From an uncultured Pseudomonas sp. (GTDB lineage Bacteria; Pseudomonadota; Gammaproteobacteria; Pseudomonadales; Pseudomonadaceae), in assembly GCF_913777995.1 (NCBI RefSeq), contig NZ_CAJYVE010000034.1:1-64000 (forward strand): a DNA stretch of 64,000 nt. The letters are read 5' to 3'. The notes under the pieces are model-generated. The model was not told the origin of the DNA and did no database searches. It was given only the letters and a program-made list of their open reading frames with translations. The translations under genes and the position numbers were made by a program. Of the stretch, positions 28,777 through 38,168 are shown piece by piece. Positions within the stretch are counted from its first letter, which is position 1. Every line of letters starts with the position of its first letter.

Positions 28777-30107
28777 CATGGCTTGCGTTTACGCGGTCCG
28801 GTATTGAAAGCCGGGACCTTGCGCACGGGCTTGACGCTCGGTGCTGGCGCATCGAAGTCACCGCTGTCGATCCACTTGCCCAGGTTGCCCTTGGCGCCGG
28901 TGGTCTTGGGTTTCTTCGGCTTCTTGGGTTTCTTCAGGATCTGCCCGCTGGCATCGGTGGCCGGCACCCGGTGGTCGGGCTCGAAGTCCGGCTCTTCCTT
29001 GCGCTGCAGCACCTGGCGGATCAGCACCTCGATGGCCGCCAGCTGTTCCACTTCATCGGCACACACCAGCGAAATCGCCTCGCCAGTCTGCCCGGCGCGT
29101 CCGGTGCGGCCGATGCGATGCACGTAGTCCTCGGCAACGATCGGCAGGTCGAGGTTGACGACGGTTGGCAGGTCGTCGATATCCAGGCCACGCGCTGCCA
29201 CATCAGTGGCCACCAGCACCTGGATGTCTCCGGTCTTGAAACTGTCCAGCGCGCGCTGGCGGGTGGCCTGCGGGCGATCGCCATGGATGCCGTCGGCCTT
29301 GATGCCCAGGCCCTGCAGACGCTCGGCCAACTGGTCGACGCCGACCTTGGTCTTGGCGAACACCAGCACCTGGCCCCAGCGCAGCTTTTTCAGCAGGTGG
29401 ATGAACAGCTCGGTCTTGCGCTTCTTGTCCACCGGCACCACCCATTGCTTGACCGTGGTGGCCGCGGCGTTACGCGGGCTGACCTCGATGCTCAGCGGGT
29501 TGTCGAGCATCTGCCCGGCCAGCAGGCGGATGGGGTCGGAGAAGGTCGCCGAGAACAGCAGGGTCTGGCGGCGTTTCGGCAGGGCCGCATAGAGCCCCCG
29601 CAACTCTTCGGCAAAGCCCAGGTCGAGCATGCGATCGGCTTCGTCGAGCACCAGGATCTGTACCTGGTTGAATTTCACTGCGTTCTGGCGATGCAGGTCG
29701 AGCAGGCGGCCCGGGGTGGCGACCAGCACGTCGACGCCACGGCGCAGGCGCATCATCTGCGGGTTGATGCTCACCCCGCCATACACCGCGTAGGTGCTCA
29801 GTGGCAGGTGCTCGGCGTACTGGAGAAAGCTCTCATGGACCTGCTCGGCCAGTTCGCGGGTTGGCGCCAGCACCAGGGCGCGCACCGAGTTGGCGGCCAC
29901 CTTGGGGCCCTCCATGGTCAGGCGCTGCAGCAGCGGCAAGGCGAAACCGGCGGTCTTGCCGGTGCCGGTCTGCGCCGCGGCCATCAGGTCGCGGCCGTCC
30001 AGCACGGCGGGGATCGCCTTGGCCTGCACCGGCGTCGGCGTCTGGTAGTCCAGCGCTTCGAGGGCGCGCAGCAGGGGTTCGATCAGGCCGAGGGAAGCGA
30101 AAGTCAT
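28776..30107 (-). CDS. rhlE: DEAD-box RNA helicase, RhlE type
   Basis: ATP-dependent RNA helicase of 443 residues. Q motif (YQTPTPVQ), Walker A AQTGTGKT (residues 45-52), [17 protein letters not shown], and [10 protein letters not shown] are intact. The C-terminal tail is short and basic ([10 protein letters not shown], then GPRKRKP), suited to RNA contact. The start MTFASLG is chosen over an upstream in-frame codon because it fits the family N-terminus. It could be one of several RhlE paralogues, so the symbol is by family. Confidence 0.9.
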   Translation of the reverse strand: MTFASLGLIEPLLRALEALDYQTPTPVQAKAIPAVLDGRDLMAAAQTGTGKTAGFALPLLQRLTMEGPKVAANSVRALVLAPTRELAEQVHESFLQYAEHLPLSTYAVYGGVSINPQMMRLRRGVDVLVATPGRLLDLHRQNAVKFNQVQILVLDEADRMLDLGFAEELRGLYAALPKRRQTLLFSATFSDPIRLLAGQMLDNPLSIEVSPRNAAATTVKQWVVPVDKKRKTELFIHLLKKLRWGQVLVFAKTKVGVDQLAERLQGLGIKADGIHGDRPQATRQRALDSFKTGDIQVLVATDVAARGLDIDDLPTVVNLDLPIVAEDYVHRIGRTGRAGQTGEAISLVCADEVEQLAAIEVLIRQVLQRKEEPDFEPDHRVPATDASGQILKKPKKPKKPKTTGAKGNLGKWIDSGDFDAPAPSVKPVRKVPAFNTGPRKRKP

Positions 30108-30172
30108 GGGGGGTACCGTTGGTAATGATTCAGCGCAAGGCGCGCAGTTTACCCTGTCCCCCCGCCCTTGGG

Positions 30173-31075
30173 TTAGGCCGCCGACTCCCTGACCACCGGG
30201 CGCCGCCACTGGGGCAGGCCAATGAGGATCACCGCGCTGATGATCACCAGCATCGCCAGGGTCTCTTCCGCACCGATACGCTCACCGGCGAAGAGCATGC
30301 CGAGCACCACTGCCACCACCGGGTTGACGTAGGCGTAGCTGGTGGCCGCTGCCGGGCGCACATGCTTGAGCAGGTACAGGTAGGCACTGAATGCGACGAT
30401 CGAGCCGAACACCACCAGGTACGCCAACGCCGCCCAACCCGCGGCGCTGGGCATCTGCTCCAGGCGCTCGCCACTGATCTGGCTGCCCAGCAGCAACATG
30501 GCGCCGGCGACGAGCATCTGCGCGGCACTGGCCATCGGGCCGTCCGGCAGTGACAGGCGTCGGCTCCATACCGACCCGAAGGCCCAGGACGCCGCCGCGA
30601 AGATCAGCAACGCCGCACCCAATGGGCTGGCCTGCAGGTTGGAACCCAGATTGAGCAGGCCGATACCGGTCATGCCCAGGGCGATGCCGGCCCATTCCAG
30701 ACGCGTGGTGCGGTTGCCCAGCAGCAGGCTGAACAACAGCGTGAACAGCGGCACGGTGGCCACCGCCAGGGCAGCGACGCCCGACGAGACATCGGCGTGC
30801 TCGGCCAGGGTCACCCCGCCATTGCCGCAGGCCAGCAGCAAAAAGCCGATCAGCGCACTGGCCTTCCATTGCTCGCGGGTCGGCGTGGGCACCCCGCGCC
30901 AGCGCAGAAAGCCGTACATCAGCAGCCCGGCAATCAGGAAGCGCACCCCGGCCATCATCATCGGCGGCCAGGAAGCCACGCCAATGCGGATCATCAGGTA
31001 GGTGGAGCCCCAGATCAGGTAGAGGGCCAGGAAGGCGCCGATCAGCACCAGGGGAACGCGACGTGAATCAGACAT
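30173..31075 (-). CDS. EamA/DMT-family transporter
   Basis: A 300-residue inner-membrane protein with ten hydrophobic helices in two EamA repeats (for example [12 protein letters not shown] in the first and [14 protein letters not shown] in the second), a layout seen in metabolite exporters such as RhaT/YdcZ relatives. The substrate is unknown. It is divergent from an Lrp-type regulator 167 bp away, which often signals that the regulator controls the exporter in response to an amino acid. Confidence 0.85.
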   Translation of the reverse strand: MSDSRRVPLVLIGAFLALYLIWGSTYLMIRIGVASWPPMMMAGVRFLIAGLLMYGFLRWRGVPTPTREQWKASALIGFLLLACGNGGVTLAEHADVSSGVAALAVATVPLFTLLFSLLLGNRTTRLEWAGIALGMTGIGLLNLGSNLQASPLGAALLIFAAASWAFGSVWSRRLSLPDGPMASAAQMLVAGAMLLLGSQISGERLEQMPSAAGWAALAYLVVFGSIVAFSAYLYLLKHVRPAAATSYAYVNPVVAVVLGMLFAGERIGAEETLAMLVIISAVILIGLPQWRRPVVRESAA

Positions 31076-31242
31076 GGCAGGCACGCATCCTTTCATAAGG
31101 TTCAGCCATTCTAAGAAGGCATGCGCCGAACAATAAGCCAGAAAAGCTGTTTAAATACGCCACCGACCTATGATTCAACGGTAATCGTCAGGTCTTGCCT
31201 TGCATTCGAAAAGCAACTCTTTAGCCTTGCGGGAGCACCGTC

Positions 31243-31737
31243 TTGGAACTGGACAAATACGATCGCATGCTGCTCGGCGCGCTGCTGGAAAATGGCCGCG
31301 CCTCCTTCGCGCAATTGGCCCGCCAGGTCAACCTGTCAGCCCCCGCAGTGGCCGAGCGGGTGGCCAAGCTGGAAGCCAGCGGGGTTATCACCGGTTATGA
31401 AGCCAAGGTCAACCTGGCCAAGGTCGGGCTGCCCATCCAGTGCATAATCGAGCTGCGCCTGGGCAGCCACGGCAACCAGAACGCCCAGCAGGAGCTGTAC
31501 AAGCTGCCTGAGTTGATCCAGTGCTACCGGGTGACCGGCGACCCCTGCGTGATCATGCGCGCGGCGGTGGACTCCATGGAGCATCTGGAAGACCTGCTCG
31601 ACCGCATCACCCGCTACGGCTTCAGCAAGACCTCGATGGTGCTCTCCACCCCGGTGGACCGTCGCCTGCCTGCCGGGCACCTGGGCATCGGCGTGCGCCT
31701 GGACAAGGCGCCGGTCAAAGGCCGCGCTGACGCTTGA
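31243..31737 (+). CDS. Lrp/AsnC-family transcriptional regulator
   Basis: A 164-residue feast/famine regulator with an N-terminal winged HTH (LDKYDRMLLGALLENGRASFAQLARQVNLSAPAVAERVAKLEASGVI) and a C-terminal RAM ligand-binding domain. Translation appears to start at TTG, with GGGAG 7 nt upstream. It is divergent from the EamA exporter, the likely target. Its 3' end overlaps the convergent exonuclease gene by 23 bp. Confidence 0.9.
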   Translation: MELDKYDRMLLGALLENGRASFAQLARQVNLSAPAVAERVAKLEASGVITGYEAKVNLAKVGLPIQCIIELRLGSHGNQNAQQELYKLPELIQCYRVTGDPCVIMRAAVDSMEHLEDLLDRITRYGFSKTSMVLSTPVDRRLPAGHLGIGVRLDKAPVKGRADA

Positions 31738-32326
31738 GGGTTTCCAGAATGCGCGCGGCCGGGACCTTCTGCAGGCGACACAGCCACTGGTGGGAAACCT
31801 GCGCAATGCCATGCGTATCGCGCAACTGCGCGGTCATGTAGCCCAGCAGGTTGGCGGCCATCTCCGCGTCGGCCATGGCCCGGTGAGCCTGGCCGGTGTC
31901 GGGCAGCCGGGCGTAGCGAGTCAGGGTGCCAAGCTTGTGGTTGGGCGCCTGGGGCAGCAGGCGCCGGGCCAGCAGCAAGGAGCAGGCAAAGGATTGCTCG
32001 CGGGTGCGCTGCAGGCGTGCCAGCTCGAAGTCCCAGAACTTCTGGTCGAACGCCGCGTTGTGCGCCACCAGTGGCGTACGCCCGACGAAATCCGCTACCT
32101 CGCCCATCACTTCATCGGCGCTGGGCGCGCTGCGAATCATCGCGTTGCTAATGCCGGTCAATGCCTCGATGAACGGCGGGATGCGCACCCCGGCGTTCAT
32201 CAGGCTCTGGTAGCGGTCGACGATGCGTCCGTCCTCGAGGATCACCACTGCCACTTCCGTGGCCCGGCAACCGGGACCGGGGGCGATGCCGGTGGTTTCG
32301 AAGTCGATGACGGCAACAGGTTCCAA
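31715..32326 (-). CDS. DnaQ-like 3'-5' exonuclease
   Basis: A 203-residue DEDDh exonuclease. ExoI is VIDFETTG (D8, E10), ExoII is AHNAAFDQKFW and ExoIII is HRAMADAE. It resembles the PolC/DnaQ-type stand-alone exonucleases rather than the replicative epsilon subunit, as it has no polymerase-binding tail. The physiological substrate is not evident. The NYN-domain gene lies 15 bp upstream, so the two nucleases are probably co-transcribed. Confidence 0.88.
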   Translation of the reverse strand: MEPVAVIDFETTGIAPGPGCRATEVAVVILEDGRIVDRYQSLMNAGVRIPPFIEALTGISNAMIRSAPSADEVMGEVADFVGRTPLVAHNAAFDQKFWDFELARLQRTREQSFACSLLLARRLLPQAPNHKLGTLTRYARLPDTGQAHRAMADAEMAANLLGYMTAQLRDTHGIAQVSHQWLCRLQKVPAARILETLKRQRGL

Positions 32327-32341
32327 AGGTCGTTCCTCGTA

Positions 32342-32821
32342 TCAGTTCTTGAGCAGCAGCGCGCCTTCGATGGGCACGTAGCGGCTGGCGGCGCGAATCA
32401 GCGAGTTCGCGGTCAGGCCTGGCACGCCATAGGCCACGGCCTCCACGCCATAGCGTTGGATGATGCGCTCGAGCAGCAGATCGAAGTCGCCGTCGCCGGA
32501 AGCCAGCACCACCTCGTCGACCTGCGGCGCGAATTCCATCACATCCAGGGTGATGCCCACGTCCCAGTCACCTTTGGCCGAGCCGTCGCTGCGCTGGATG
32601 TAGGGCTTGAGGCGCACGGTGAAGCCCAGGTTGCGCAGGATCTGCTGAAACTGCTGCTGGCGGGCGTCACCGCGGTCGATGGCGTAGGCGAAGGCCTGCA
32701 CGATGGTGCCGCGCTGGCTGACCTCGGCCCACAAGGCACCGTAGTTGAAATGACAACCGTGCGCTTGGCGCACGGTGTAGTAAAGGTTCTGCACATCGGC
32801 GAACACTGCGATCTTTCTCAC
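32342..32821 (-). CDS. NYN-domain (LabA/PIN-like) protein
   Basis: A 159-residue protein of the NYN family, PIN-fold predicted ribonucleases. Acidic active-site candidates are in FADVQNLYY (D9), DWDVGITLD and LASGDGDFDLLL. It stands alone, without the C-terminal OST-HTH module of some relatives. It sits directly upstream of the exonuclease gene. The target RNA is unknown. Confidence 0.85.
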   Translation of the reverse strand: MRKIAVFADVQNLYYTVRQAHGCHFNYGALWAEVSQRGTIVQAFAYAIDRGDARQQQFQQILRNLGFTVRLKPYIQRSDGSAKGDWDVGITLDVMEFAPQVDEVVLASGDGDFDLLLERIIQRYGVEAVAYGVPGLTANSLIRAASRYVPIEGALLLKN

Positions 32822-32898
32822 CGCGCCTCCCCTGCGCTGCTGGCAGCGCGCAGTATGCCACTTCCATGCGGCCGCCGCGCAGCGCAGAGGCGCGGGCG

Positions 32899-33597
32899 TT
32901 AGACGAAACTGTCGTCGTCGTCGAAAAAGCCGCCATCGCCGGCGCTGTAATCCTGGTCACGGGCCGACCAGTCATCGGCCTGCAGGCCCTGGTCACGCCC
33001 GCCCCAGTCATCCGACTGCAGGCCCTGGGTCGGCGAATCGTGAATGACTTCGACGATTTCCTGCGGCGCACTGTGATGGCCAAACAGGCTGCTGATGCCT
33101 TGCGCCAGCATCACCCCGCCCGCCACACCGGCAGCGGTCTGCAAGGCCCCACCCAGAAAGCCGCTGCCCTTGGGCGCGGCGGCTGGAGCCGGCGCCGGCT
33201 GCGCGGCAGGCGCAGCGTAGCCGGGGTCGCGCCAGCCACCGCCAGAAGAAGCCGGTGCGGGTGCCGGTGCAGGCGCTGGTCGCGAAGCGCCACCACCGAA
33301 CAGCCCGGACAAAAAGCCGCCGCCCGACGAAGGCGCACTGCCACTGCGGGCCTGTTGCAGTTCGGCCTGCAGTTGGCGAATCTGCTCGTCACGTTCACGC
33401 AGTTGCTGGTTGAGCTGATTGACCGCCGCCTCCTGCACCACGATCGCCTGCGCCATGTAGTAAGGCGCGGCCGGCTGACGGCGCAGATGGTCGTTGATGT
33501 ACGCCTCGACCGCAGCATCCCGCACGCCGGATTGCCCCTCGGCGGTCTTCAGCTTGCCGAACAGTTCATCGATCAGGGTTTGCTCTTGGGTGTTCAT
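32899..33597 (-). CDS. DUF2076 family protein
   Basis: A 232-residue protein. The N-terminal 85 residues are helical (LIDELFGKLKTAEGQSG...YYMAQAIVVQEAAV) with a coiled coil (NQLNQQLRERDEQIRQLQAELQQ). A Gly/Ala/Pro-rich low-complexity middle follows, then a glycine-rich hydrophobic segment (GFLGGALQTAAGVAGGVMLAQGISSLFG) and an acidic C-terminus ending DDDDSFV. The domain is known but its function is not. The start MNTQEQT is supported by the conserved N-terminus. Confidence 0.8.
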   Translation of the reverse strand: MNTQEQTLIDELFGKLKTAEGQSGVRDAAVEAYINDHLRRQPAAPYYMAQAIVVQEAAVNQLNQQLRERDEQIRQLQAELQQARSGSAPSSGGGFLSGLFGGGASRPAPAPAPAPASSGGGWRDPGYAAPAAQPAPAPAAAPKGSGFLGGALQTAAGVAGGVMLAQGISSLFGHHSAPQEIVEVIHDSPTQGLQSDDWGGRDQGLQADDWSARDQDYSAGDGGFFDDDDSFV

Positions 33598-33776
33598 GGT
33601 GACCTCGCACGGATCGTCAGAAGGCCGAACAATGGCCCTGCGAAACAGAATGGGGCTGCTGTGCGGCAGTTCAAGCACATGACGAAAAAGTTAAGAAAGC
33701 CCCGTCGAACCCGTGCGCTTGGTTCGTCGCAGGCCATCGGCTACAGTGTCCGCCGACTTTACCCGTGACGACCCTC

Positions 33777-34439
33777 ATGAACCCGCTGAACATCATCCAG
33801 GACTCGCTGTACTTCTTCCGCCACAACCTGCTCGCCATCCTGCTGTTGTGCCTGCCGCCGGTCATCCTCGAAGGCGTCGTCAAGCAGGCCGTGCAGGCCA
33901 GCGCCCAGGCCCAGGCATCCACCGCCTACGAGCTGATCGTCGGCCTGCTGTTCTACCCGCTGTACAGTGGCGCGCTGATCCTGTTCATGGACGCCCGCAC
34001 CCGTGGCGAAAACCCGCCCATCACCGAGCTGTGGGGCCAGACCCTGCGCCTGTGGCCGTCCTTCGCCCTGCTGTCGGCGATCAGCACGCTGCTGATCATG
34101 TTCGGCCTGTCACTGTTCGTGCTGCCCGGCCTGTGGGTGATGATCAAACTGGCGTTCAGCGAGTACCTGCTGGTACTGCGCCAGCGCACGCCGTTCATGG
34201 CCATGCGTGAAAGCATGCTGATGACCACCGGGCACTTCACGCGCATCCTGGTGTGCCTGCTGATCATCTACATTCCCATTTCGCTGTTCGAAGCGGCCGG
34301 CATGTACCTGCTGCCGGCCCCACAAAGCCCGAGCGTGGAGGTGCTGCTCAACAGCCTGACCAGCTTTCTGCAGCTGTTCATGGGCGTGACCCTGTTCCGC
34401 CTGTTCATGCTGATCGAGCAGGAGCGCCCTGCCGGCTGA
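33777..34439 (+). CDS. YciC-like integral membrane protein
   Basis: A 220-residue protein with about six hydrophobic helices and a short periplasmic or cytoplasmic loop (MDARTRGENPPITELWGQTLRLW), as in the YciC/UPF0259 family. No enzymatic motif is visible. Either ATG at 33777 or GTG at 33765 could be the start; neither has a clear ribosome-binding site. It is followed after 45 bp by an EEP-family gene on the same strand. Confidence 0.75.
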   Translation: MNPLNIIQDSLYFFRHNLLAILLLCLPPVILEGVVKQAVQASAQAQASTAYELIVGLLFYPLYSGALILFMDARTRGENPPITELWGQTLRLWPSFALLSAISTLLIMFGLSLFVLPGLWVMIKLAFSEYLLVLRQRTPFMAMRESMLMTTGHFTRILVCLLIIYIPISLFEAAGMYLLPAPQSPSVEVLLNSLTSFLQLFMGVTLFRLFMLIEQERPAG

Positions 34440-34484
34440 TTGGGCTATGCTGCGGGCATCCCGTTCAGGAATCCTGACCGTCCG

Positions 34485-35576
34485 ATGAACCGCCTGCTGC
34501 CACGCCTGATCCTGTTCATCCTGCTGCTGGCCGCCGCCCTCTGGGGGGCACTGTATCAATCGACCTGGCGGCCCGCCGACCGTGAAGCGGTCGAGCCCCT
34601 GTGCAGCACCACCGACCGCCCCGCCCTGCTGAAGCCCGGCCAGGCCGTGAAGGTGATGACCTGGAATGTCCAGTACCTGGCCGGCAAGCGCTACGTGTTC
34701 TGGTACGAGCGCCCCGATGGCAGCGGCCCGGACGAACGCCCGAGCGCCGAGGACCTGGCCTTCAACCTTGATGAAGTGGTGCGGGTGATCCGCGACGAAC
34801 AGCCCGATCTGGTACTGCTCCAGGAACTCGGCGACGGCGCCCGCGACACCGGTTACCAGAACCAGCTGGCCCTGCTTCAGGAACGCCTGGCCGACCTCTA
34901 CCCGTGCAGCACCCAGGCGTTCAACTGGAAGGCCGAATTCGTGCCCCACCCGCGTATCTGGGGCAGCGTCGGCCTCAAGCTGGCGACCCTGAGCCGTTAC
35001 CGCATCGACAGTGCCGAGCGCCTGCAACTTCCCCTGCACCCAAGCACCCCCCTGGTGCGCCTGTTCCAGCCCAGACCGGCGCTGCTGGTCAGCTACCTGC
35101 CACTGCAAGGCGGCGGACGTCTGGCATTGATCAATACCCAGCAATACACCCCGGAGCCAGACCCCGAGACGCTGCGCCAGCAGACCGCAGCCACCGCCGC
35201 CCTGCTCGACCGCCTGGAGCGCAGTGGCACGCCCTGGCTGATCGGCGGCGACTTCAGCCTGTTGCCGCTGGGCCAGTACCCGCGCCTGGACGAGCAACAG
35301 CGCGTCGGCTATCTGCCCGACAGCCCGCTGCACCTGCTCTGGGACAAATACCCGATGATCCCCTCCAATGCCGAAGCCGGTGGTATCGAACGCAGCCTGT
35401 GGCTGACCTACTGGCCCAACGACCCGCAGATCAGCGGGCCCGACCGCACCCTCGACTACCTGATCCACAGCCCGTCCCTGCGCCGCCTGGAGGCCGGGGT
35501 GCGCCAGGGCGATACCTTGCAGATTTCCGACCATCTGCCGCTGCTGGCACGCCTGCAACTGCCTGCACATCCTTGA
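34485..35576 (+). CDS. Endonuclease/exonuclease/phosphatase (EEP) family protein, membrane-anchored
   Basis: A 363-residue protein with an N-terminal hydrophobic signal or anchor (about 6-26) and an EEP fold: MTWNVQYL near the start of the domain, LLQELGD (metal-binding Glu), GGDFSLLP and the C-terminal SDHLPLLARL with the catalytic His. The envelope location suggests a phosphodiesterase or phosphatase rather than a DNA-repair enzyme. The substrate is unknown. Confidence 0.8.
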   Translation: MNRLLPRLILFILLLAAALWGALYQSTWRPADREAVEPLCSTTDRPALLKPGQAVKVMTWNVQYLAGKRYVFWYERPDGSGPDERPSAEDLAFNLDEVVRVIRDEQPDLVLLQELGDGARDTGYQNQLALLQERLADLYPCSTQAFNWKAEFVPHPRIWGSVGLKLATLSRYRIDSAERLQLPLHPSTPLVRLFQPRPALLVSYLPLQGGGRLALINTQQYTPEPDPETLRQQTAATAALLDRLERSGTPWLIGGDFSLLPLGQYPRLDEQQRVGYLPDSPLHLLWDKYPMIPSNAEAGGIERSLWLTYWPNDPQISGPDRTLDYLIHSPSLRRLEAGVRQGDTLQISDHLPLLARLQLPAHP

Positions 35577-35649
35577 TACCCCGCCGGCACGCGCCCCTCC
35601 CGCCTGGAGCGCGGGCGAGCGCGTGGGAAATTTATCCTGGCGACGACAT

Positions 35650-35664
35650 TGTTATGTTGTAACA
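35650..35664 (+). promoter_or_regulatory. Zur-like operator upstream of the TonB receptor
   Basis: TGTTATGTTGTAACA matches 12 of 15 core positions of the enterobacterial Zur box (TGTTATAATATAACA) and is a near-palindrome. It lies 30 bp before the start codon of a ZnuD-like receptor, which implies zinc repression. Confidence 0.7.
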
Positions 35665-35694
35665 TTGCATTTCCAATTGTAAGGAAAGCTTTCA

Positions 35695-37731
35695 ATGTTC
35701 ACGCGCGTCTTCCCTGCCCTCTCGTCCCTGACGGTCGCCCTGCTGGCCGCCCAGCCGGCGCTCGCCGATCAGACGATGACCCTCGAGCCACAGATCATTA
35801 CCGCCAACCCGCTCGGTGCCGACGCGCTGGCCTCCCCCACCAGCGTGGTGGAGGGCGATGACCTGACCCTGCGCCAGGCGGCGCAGCTGGGCGAAACCCT
35901 GAACGGCCTGCCCGGTGTGTCGTCCACCTACTTCGGCCCGGTGGCCAGTCGCCCGGTGATCCGCGGCTTCGACGGTGACCGCATTCGCGTGCTGCGCAAC
36001 GGCGTCGGCGCGCTGGACGCCTCGTCGCTGTCCTACGATCACGCCGTACCCTTCGATGCGGCCAACGCCGAGCGCGTCGAAGTGGTGCGTGGCCCCGCCG
36101 CGCTGCTGTATGGCGGCAGCGCGGTGGGCGGCGTGGTGAACACCATCGACAACCGCATTCCTACCGAGCCGGTTGACGGCGTGCACGGCGGCGGTGAGCT
36201 GCGTTACGGCGGCGCCGACACCACGCGCAGCAGCGCCGGCAAACTGGAAGCCGGCGACGGCACCTTCGCCCTGCATCTGGACGCCAGTTCCCGCGAGTTC
36301 AACGACCTGCGCATCCCCGGCTATGCCCACTCCCGCGACCAGCGCGCCCTCGATGGCGACGACAGCAAACACCGGGTGGCCAACAGCGACGGCCGCCAGG
36401 ACGGTGGTGCCATCGGCGGTGCCTACCATTGGGATCACGGTTATGTCGGTCTGTCCTACGACGAGTACGACAGCAACTACGGCTCCCCCGCCGAGAAAGA
36501 CGTGCGCATCGACATGGAGCAGCGTCACGCCGCCATGGCCGCCGAAGTCCGCGACCTGGAAGGGCCGTTCAGCTCGGTGAAACTGAACGTCGGCCACACC
36601 CAGTACGAACATCGCGAGATCGAAGACGGTGCCACCGGTACGGTGTTCAAGAACGACGGCTACGAGGCCCGCATCGAAGCCCGCCACCAGCCCATCGGCC
36701 CGCTGCAAGGGGTGATCGGTGCCCAGGTGTCCAGCAGCCAGTTCCAGGCCCTGGGCGAAGAAGCCTTCGTGCCCAAGACCGACACCGACAGCGCCGCGCT
36801 GTTCGTCCTGGAAGACTGGAAAGCCACCGAGCGCCTCGACCTGTCGCTGGGCGGTCGCCTGGAACATACACGCCTGAGCCCGGACGCCGGCGGCAACGAG
36901 CGCTTCGAGGGCGCCGCGGCCAATCACAGCTTCACCGCCGGCAGCCTGTCGTTCGGTGCCATCTACAGCCTGGACAAGGTCTGGTCGCTGGCCAGCACCC
37001 TCAGCTACACCGAGCGGGCACCGACCTTCTATGAGCTGTACGCCAATGGCCCGCACGAAGCCACCGGCACCTATGAAGTGGGCGACGCCAACGCCGAGAA
37101 GGAAAAGTCCTGGTCCAGCGACCTGGCCCTGCGCTTCGACAATGGCACCCACAAGGGCAGCGTTGGGGTGTTCTACAGCCGTTTCTCCAACTACATCGGT
37201 CTGCTGGGCAGCGGGCGCTACCTGAACGATGACGGCGAACAGGTGGCCGCCAGCGACGACGGCGCACTGCCGGAATACCTGTACAGCGGGGTGAAAGCCG
37301 ATTTCTGGGGTATCGAAGCCCAGGACCACTGGCGTCTGGCGCAAACCCCGTACGGTGAGTTCGCCCTGCAAAGCTCGGCAGACTACACCCGCGCCAGGAA
37401 CCGCGAAACCGGCGAGCCGCTGCCGCGCATCGCGCCGCTGCGCCTGAACACCGCGCTGTTGTGGACCTACCAGAAATGGCAGGCCAGCCTCGGCGCGGAA
37501 CACGCCAGTGCCCAGCACCGGGTGCCGGAAGCCGAGACCAGCACCGATGGCTACACCACCCTCAATGCCAGCCTCGGTTACCACTTCGATATCGGGCAGA
37601 GCCAGTGGCTGGCCTTCCTTAAGGGCGACAACCTGAACAACCAGACCATCCGCTACGCCAGTTCGATCCTGCGTGACGAAGTACCGGCCGCCGGACGCAG
37701 CGTACAGGCGGGGGTCAAGATGACGTTCTGA
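35695..37731 (+). CDS. znuD: TonB-dependent outer-membrane receptor, ZnuD-like
   Basis: A 678-residue TonB-dependent transporter. Signal peptide about 1-24 (ALA), plug domain (LGETLNGLPGVSSTYFGPVASRPVIRG; RVEVVRGPAALLYGGSAVGGVVN), then the beta-barrel ending in aromatic-poor KMTF. A long loop rich in His and Asp (about residues 215-240) resembles the zinc-binding loops of ZnuD. Together with the Zur-like box this supports zinc uptake, but heme or another ligand cannot be ruled out. Confidence 0.82.
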   Translation: MFTRVFPALSSLTVALLAAQPALADQTMTLEPQIITANPLGADALASPTSVVEGDDLTLRQAAQLGETLNGLPGVSSTYFGPVASRPVIRGFDGDRIRVLRNGVGALDASSLSYDHAVPFDAANAERVEVVRGPAALLYGGSAVGGVVNTIDNRIPTEPVDGVHGGGELRYGGADTTRSSAGKLEAGDGTFALHLDASSREFNDLRIPGYAHSRDQRALDGDDSKHRVANSDGRQDGGAIGGAYHWDHGYVGLSYDEYDSNYGSPAEKDVRIDMEQRHAAMAAEVRDLEGPFSSVKLNVGHTQYEHREIEDGATGTVFKNDGYEARIEARHQPIGPLQGVIGAQVSSSQFQALGEEAFVPKTDTDSAALFVLEDWKATERLDLSLGGRLEHTRLSPDAGGNERFEGAAANHSFTAGSLSFGAIYSLDKVWSLASTLSYTERAPTFYELYANGPHEATGTYEVGDANAEKEKSWSSDLALRFDNGTHKGSVGVFYSRFSNYIGLLGSGRYLNDDGEQVAASDDGALPEYLYSGVKADFWGIEAQDHWRLAQTPYGEFALQSSADYTRARNRETGEPLPRIAPLRLNTALLWTYQKWQASLGAEHASAQHRVPEAETSTDGYTTLNASLGYHFDIGQSQWLAFLKGDNLNNQTIRYASSILRDEVPAAGRSVQAGVKMTF

Positions 37732-37838
37732 TCGCTTGCCGCGTGGCCGATGTATGGCGGGTTTCGCAAGGATCTGTATCTACCGGCAGCCTGTCGCCAC
37801 AGGTAGGTTGCCGGCTGGATCATCCGAACGAGCGCGCC

Positions 37839-38168
37839 ATGCACATCCACGACATTCCCTTCGGCATCACCGACTGGTCGGCCATCGAGGCCACAACCCA
37901 TCCCGGAGAGACCGGCATCGCCTACTGGCGCACCTGCCAGTTCGGCGCCATCCGCGTGCGCATGGTGGAATACACGCCGGGCTACCTGGCCGACCACTGG
38001 TGCAGCAAAGGCCACGTGCTGCTGTGCCTGAAGGGCCAACTGGACACCGAGCTGGAAGACGGCCGTCGCTTCACCCTGCTGCCCGGCATGAGCTACCAGG
38101 TGGCCGACAACGCCGAGGCGCATCGTTCCTCCACGGCAAGTGGCGCGACGCTGTTCATCGTCGATTGA
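37839..38168 (+). CDS. DHCW-motif cupin-fold protein
   Basis: A small protein of 109 residues, MHIHDIPFGITDWS, with the family motif DHWCSKGH and a beta-rich cupin pattern (GHVLLCLKGQLDTELEDGRRFTLLPGMSYQVAD). Histidines and a cysteine could bind a metal. The function is unknown. An upstream in-frame start exists, but 37839 matches the family. The stop codon directly abuts that of the convergent kinase gene. Confidence 0.82.
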   Translation: MHIHDIPFGITDWSAIEATTHPGETGIAYWRTCQFGAIRVRMVEYTPGYLADHWCSKGHVLLCLKGQLDTELEDGRRFTLLPGMSYQVADNAEAHRSSTASGATLFIVD

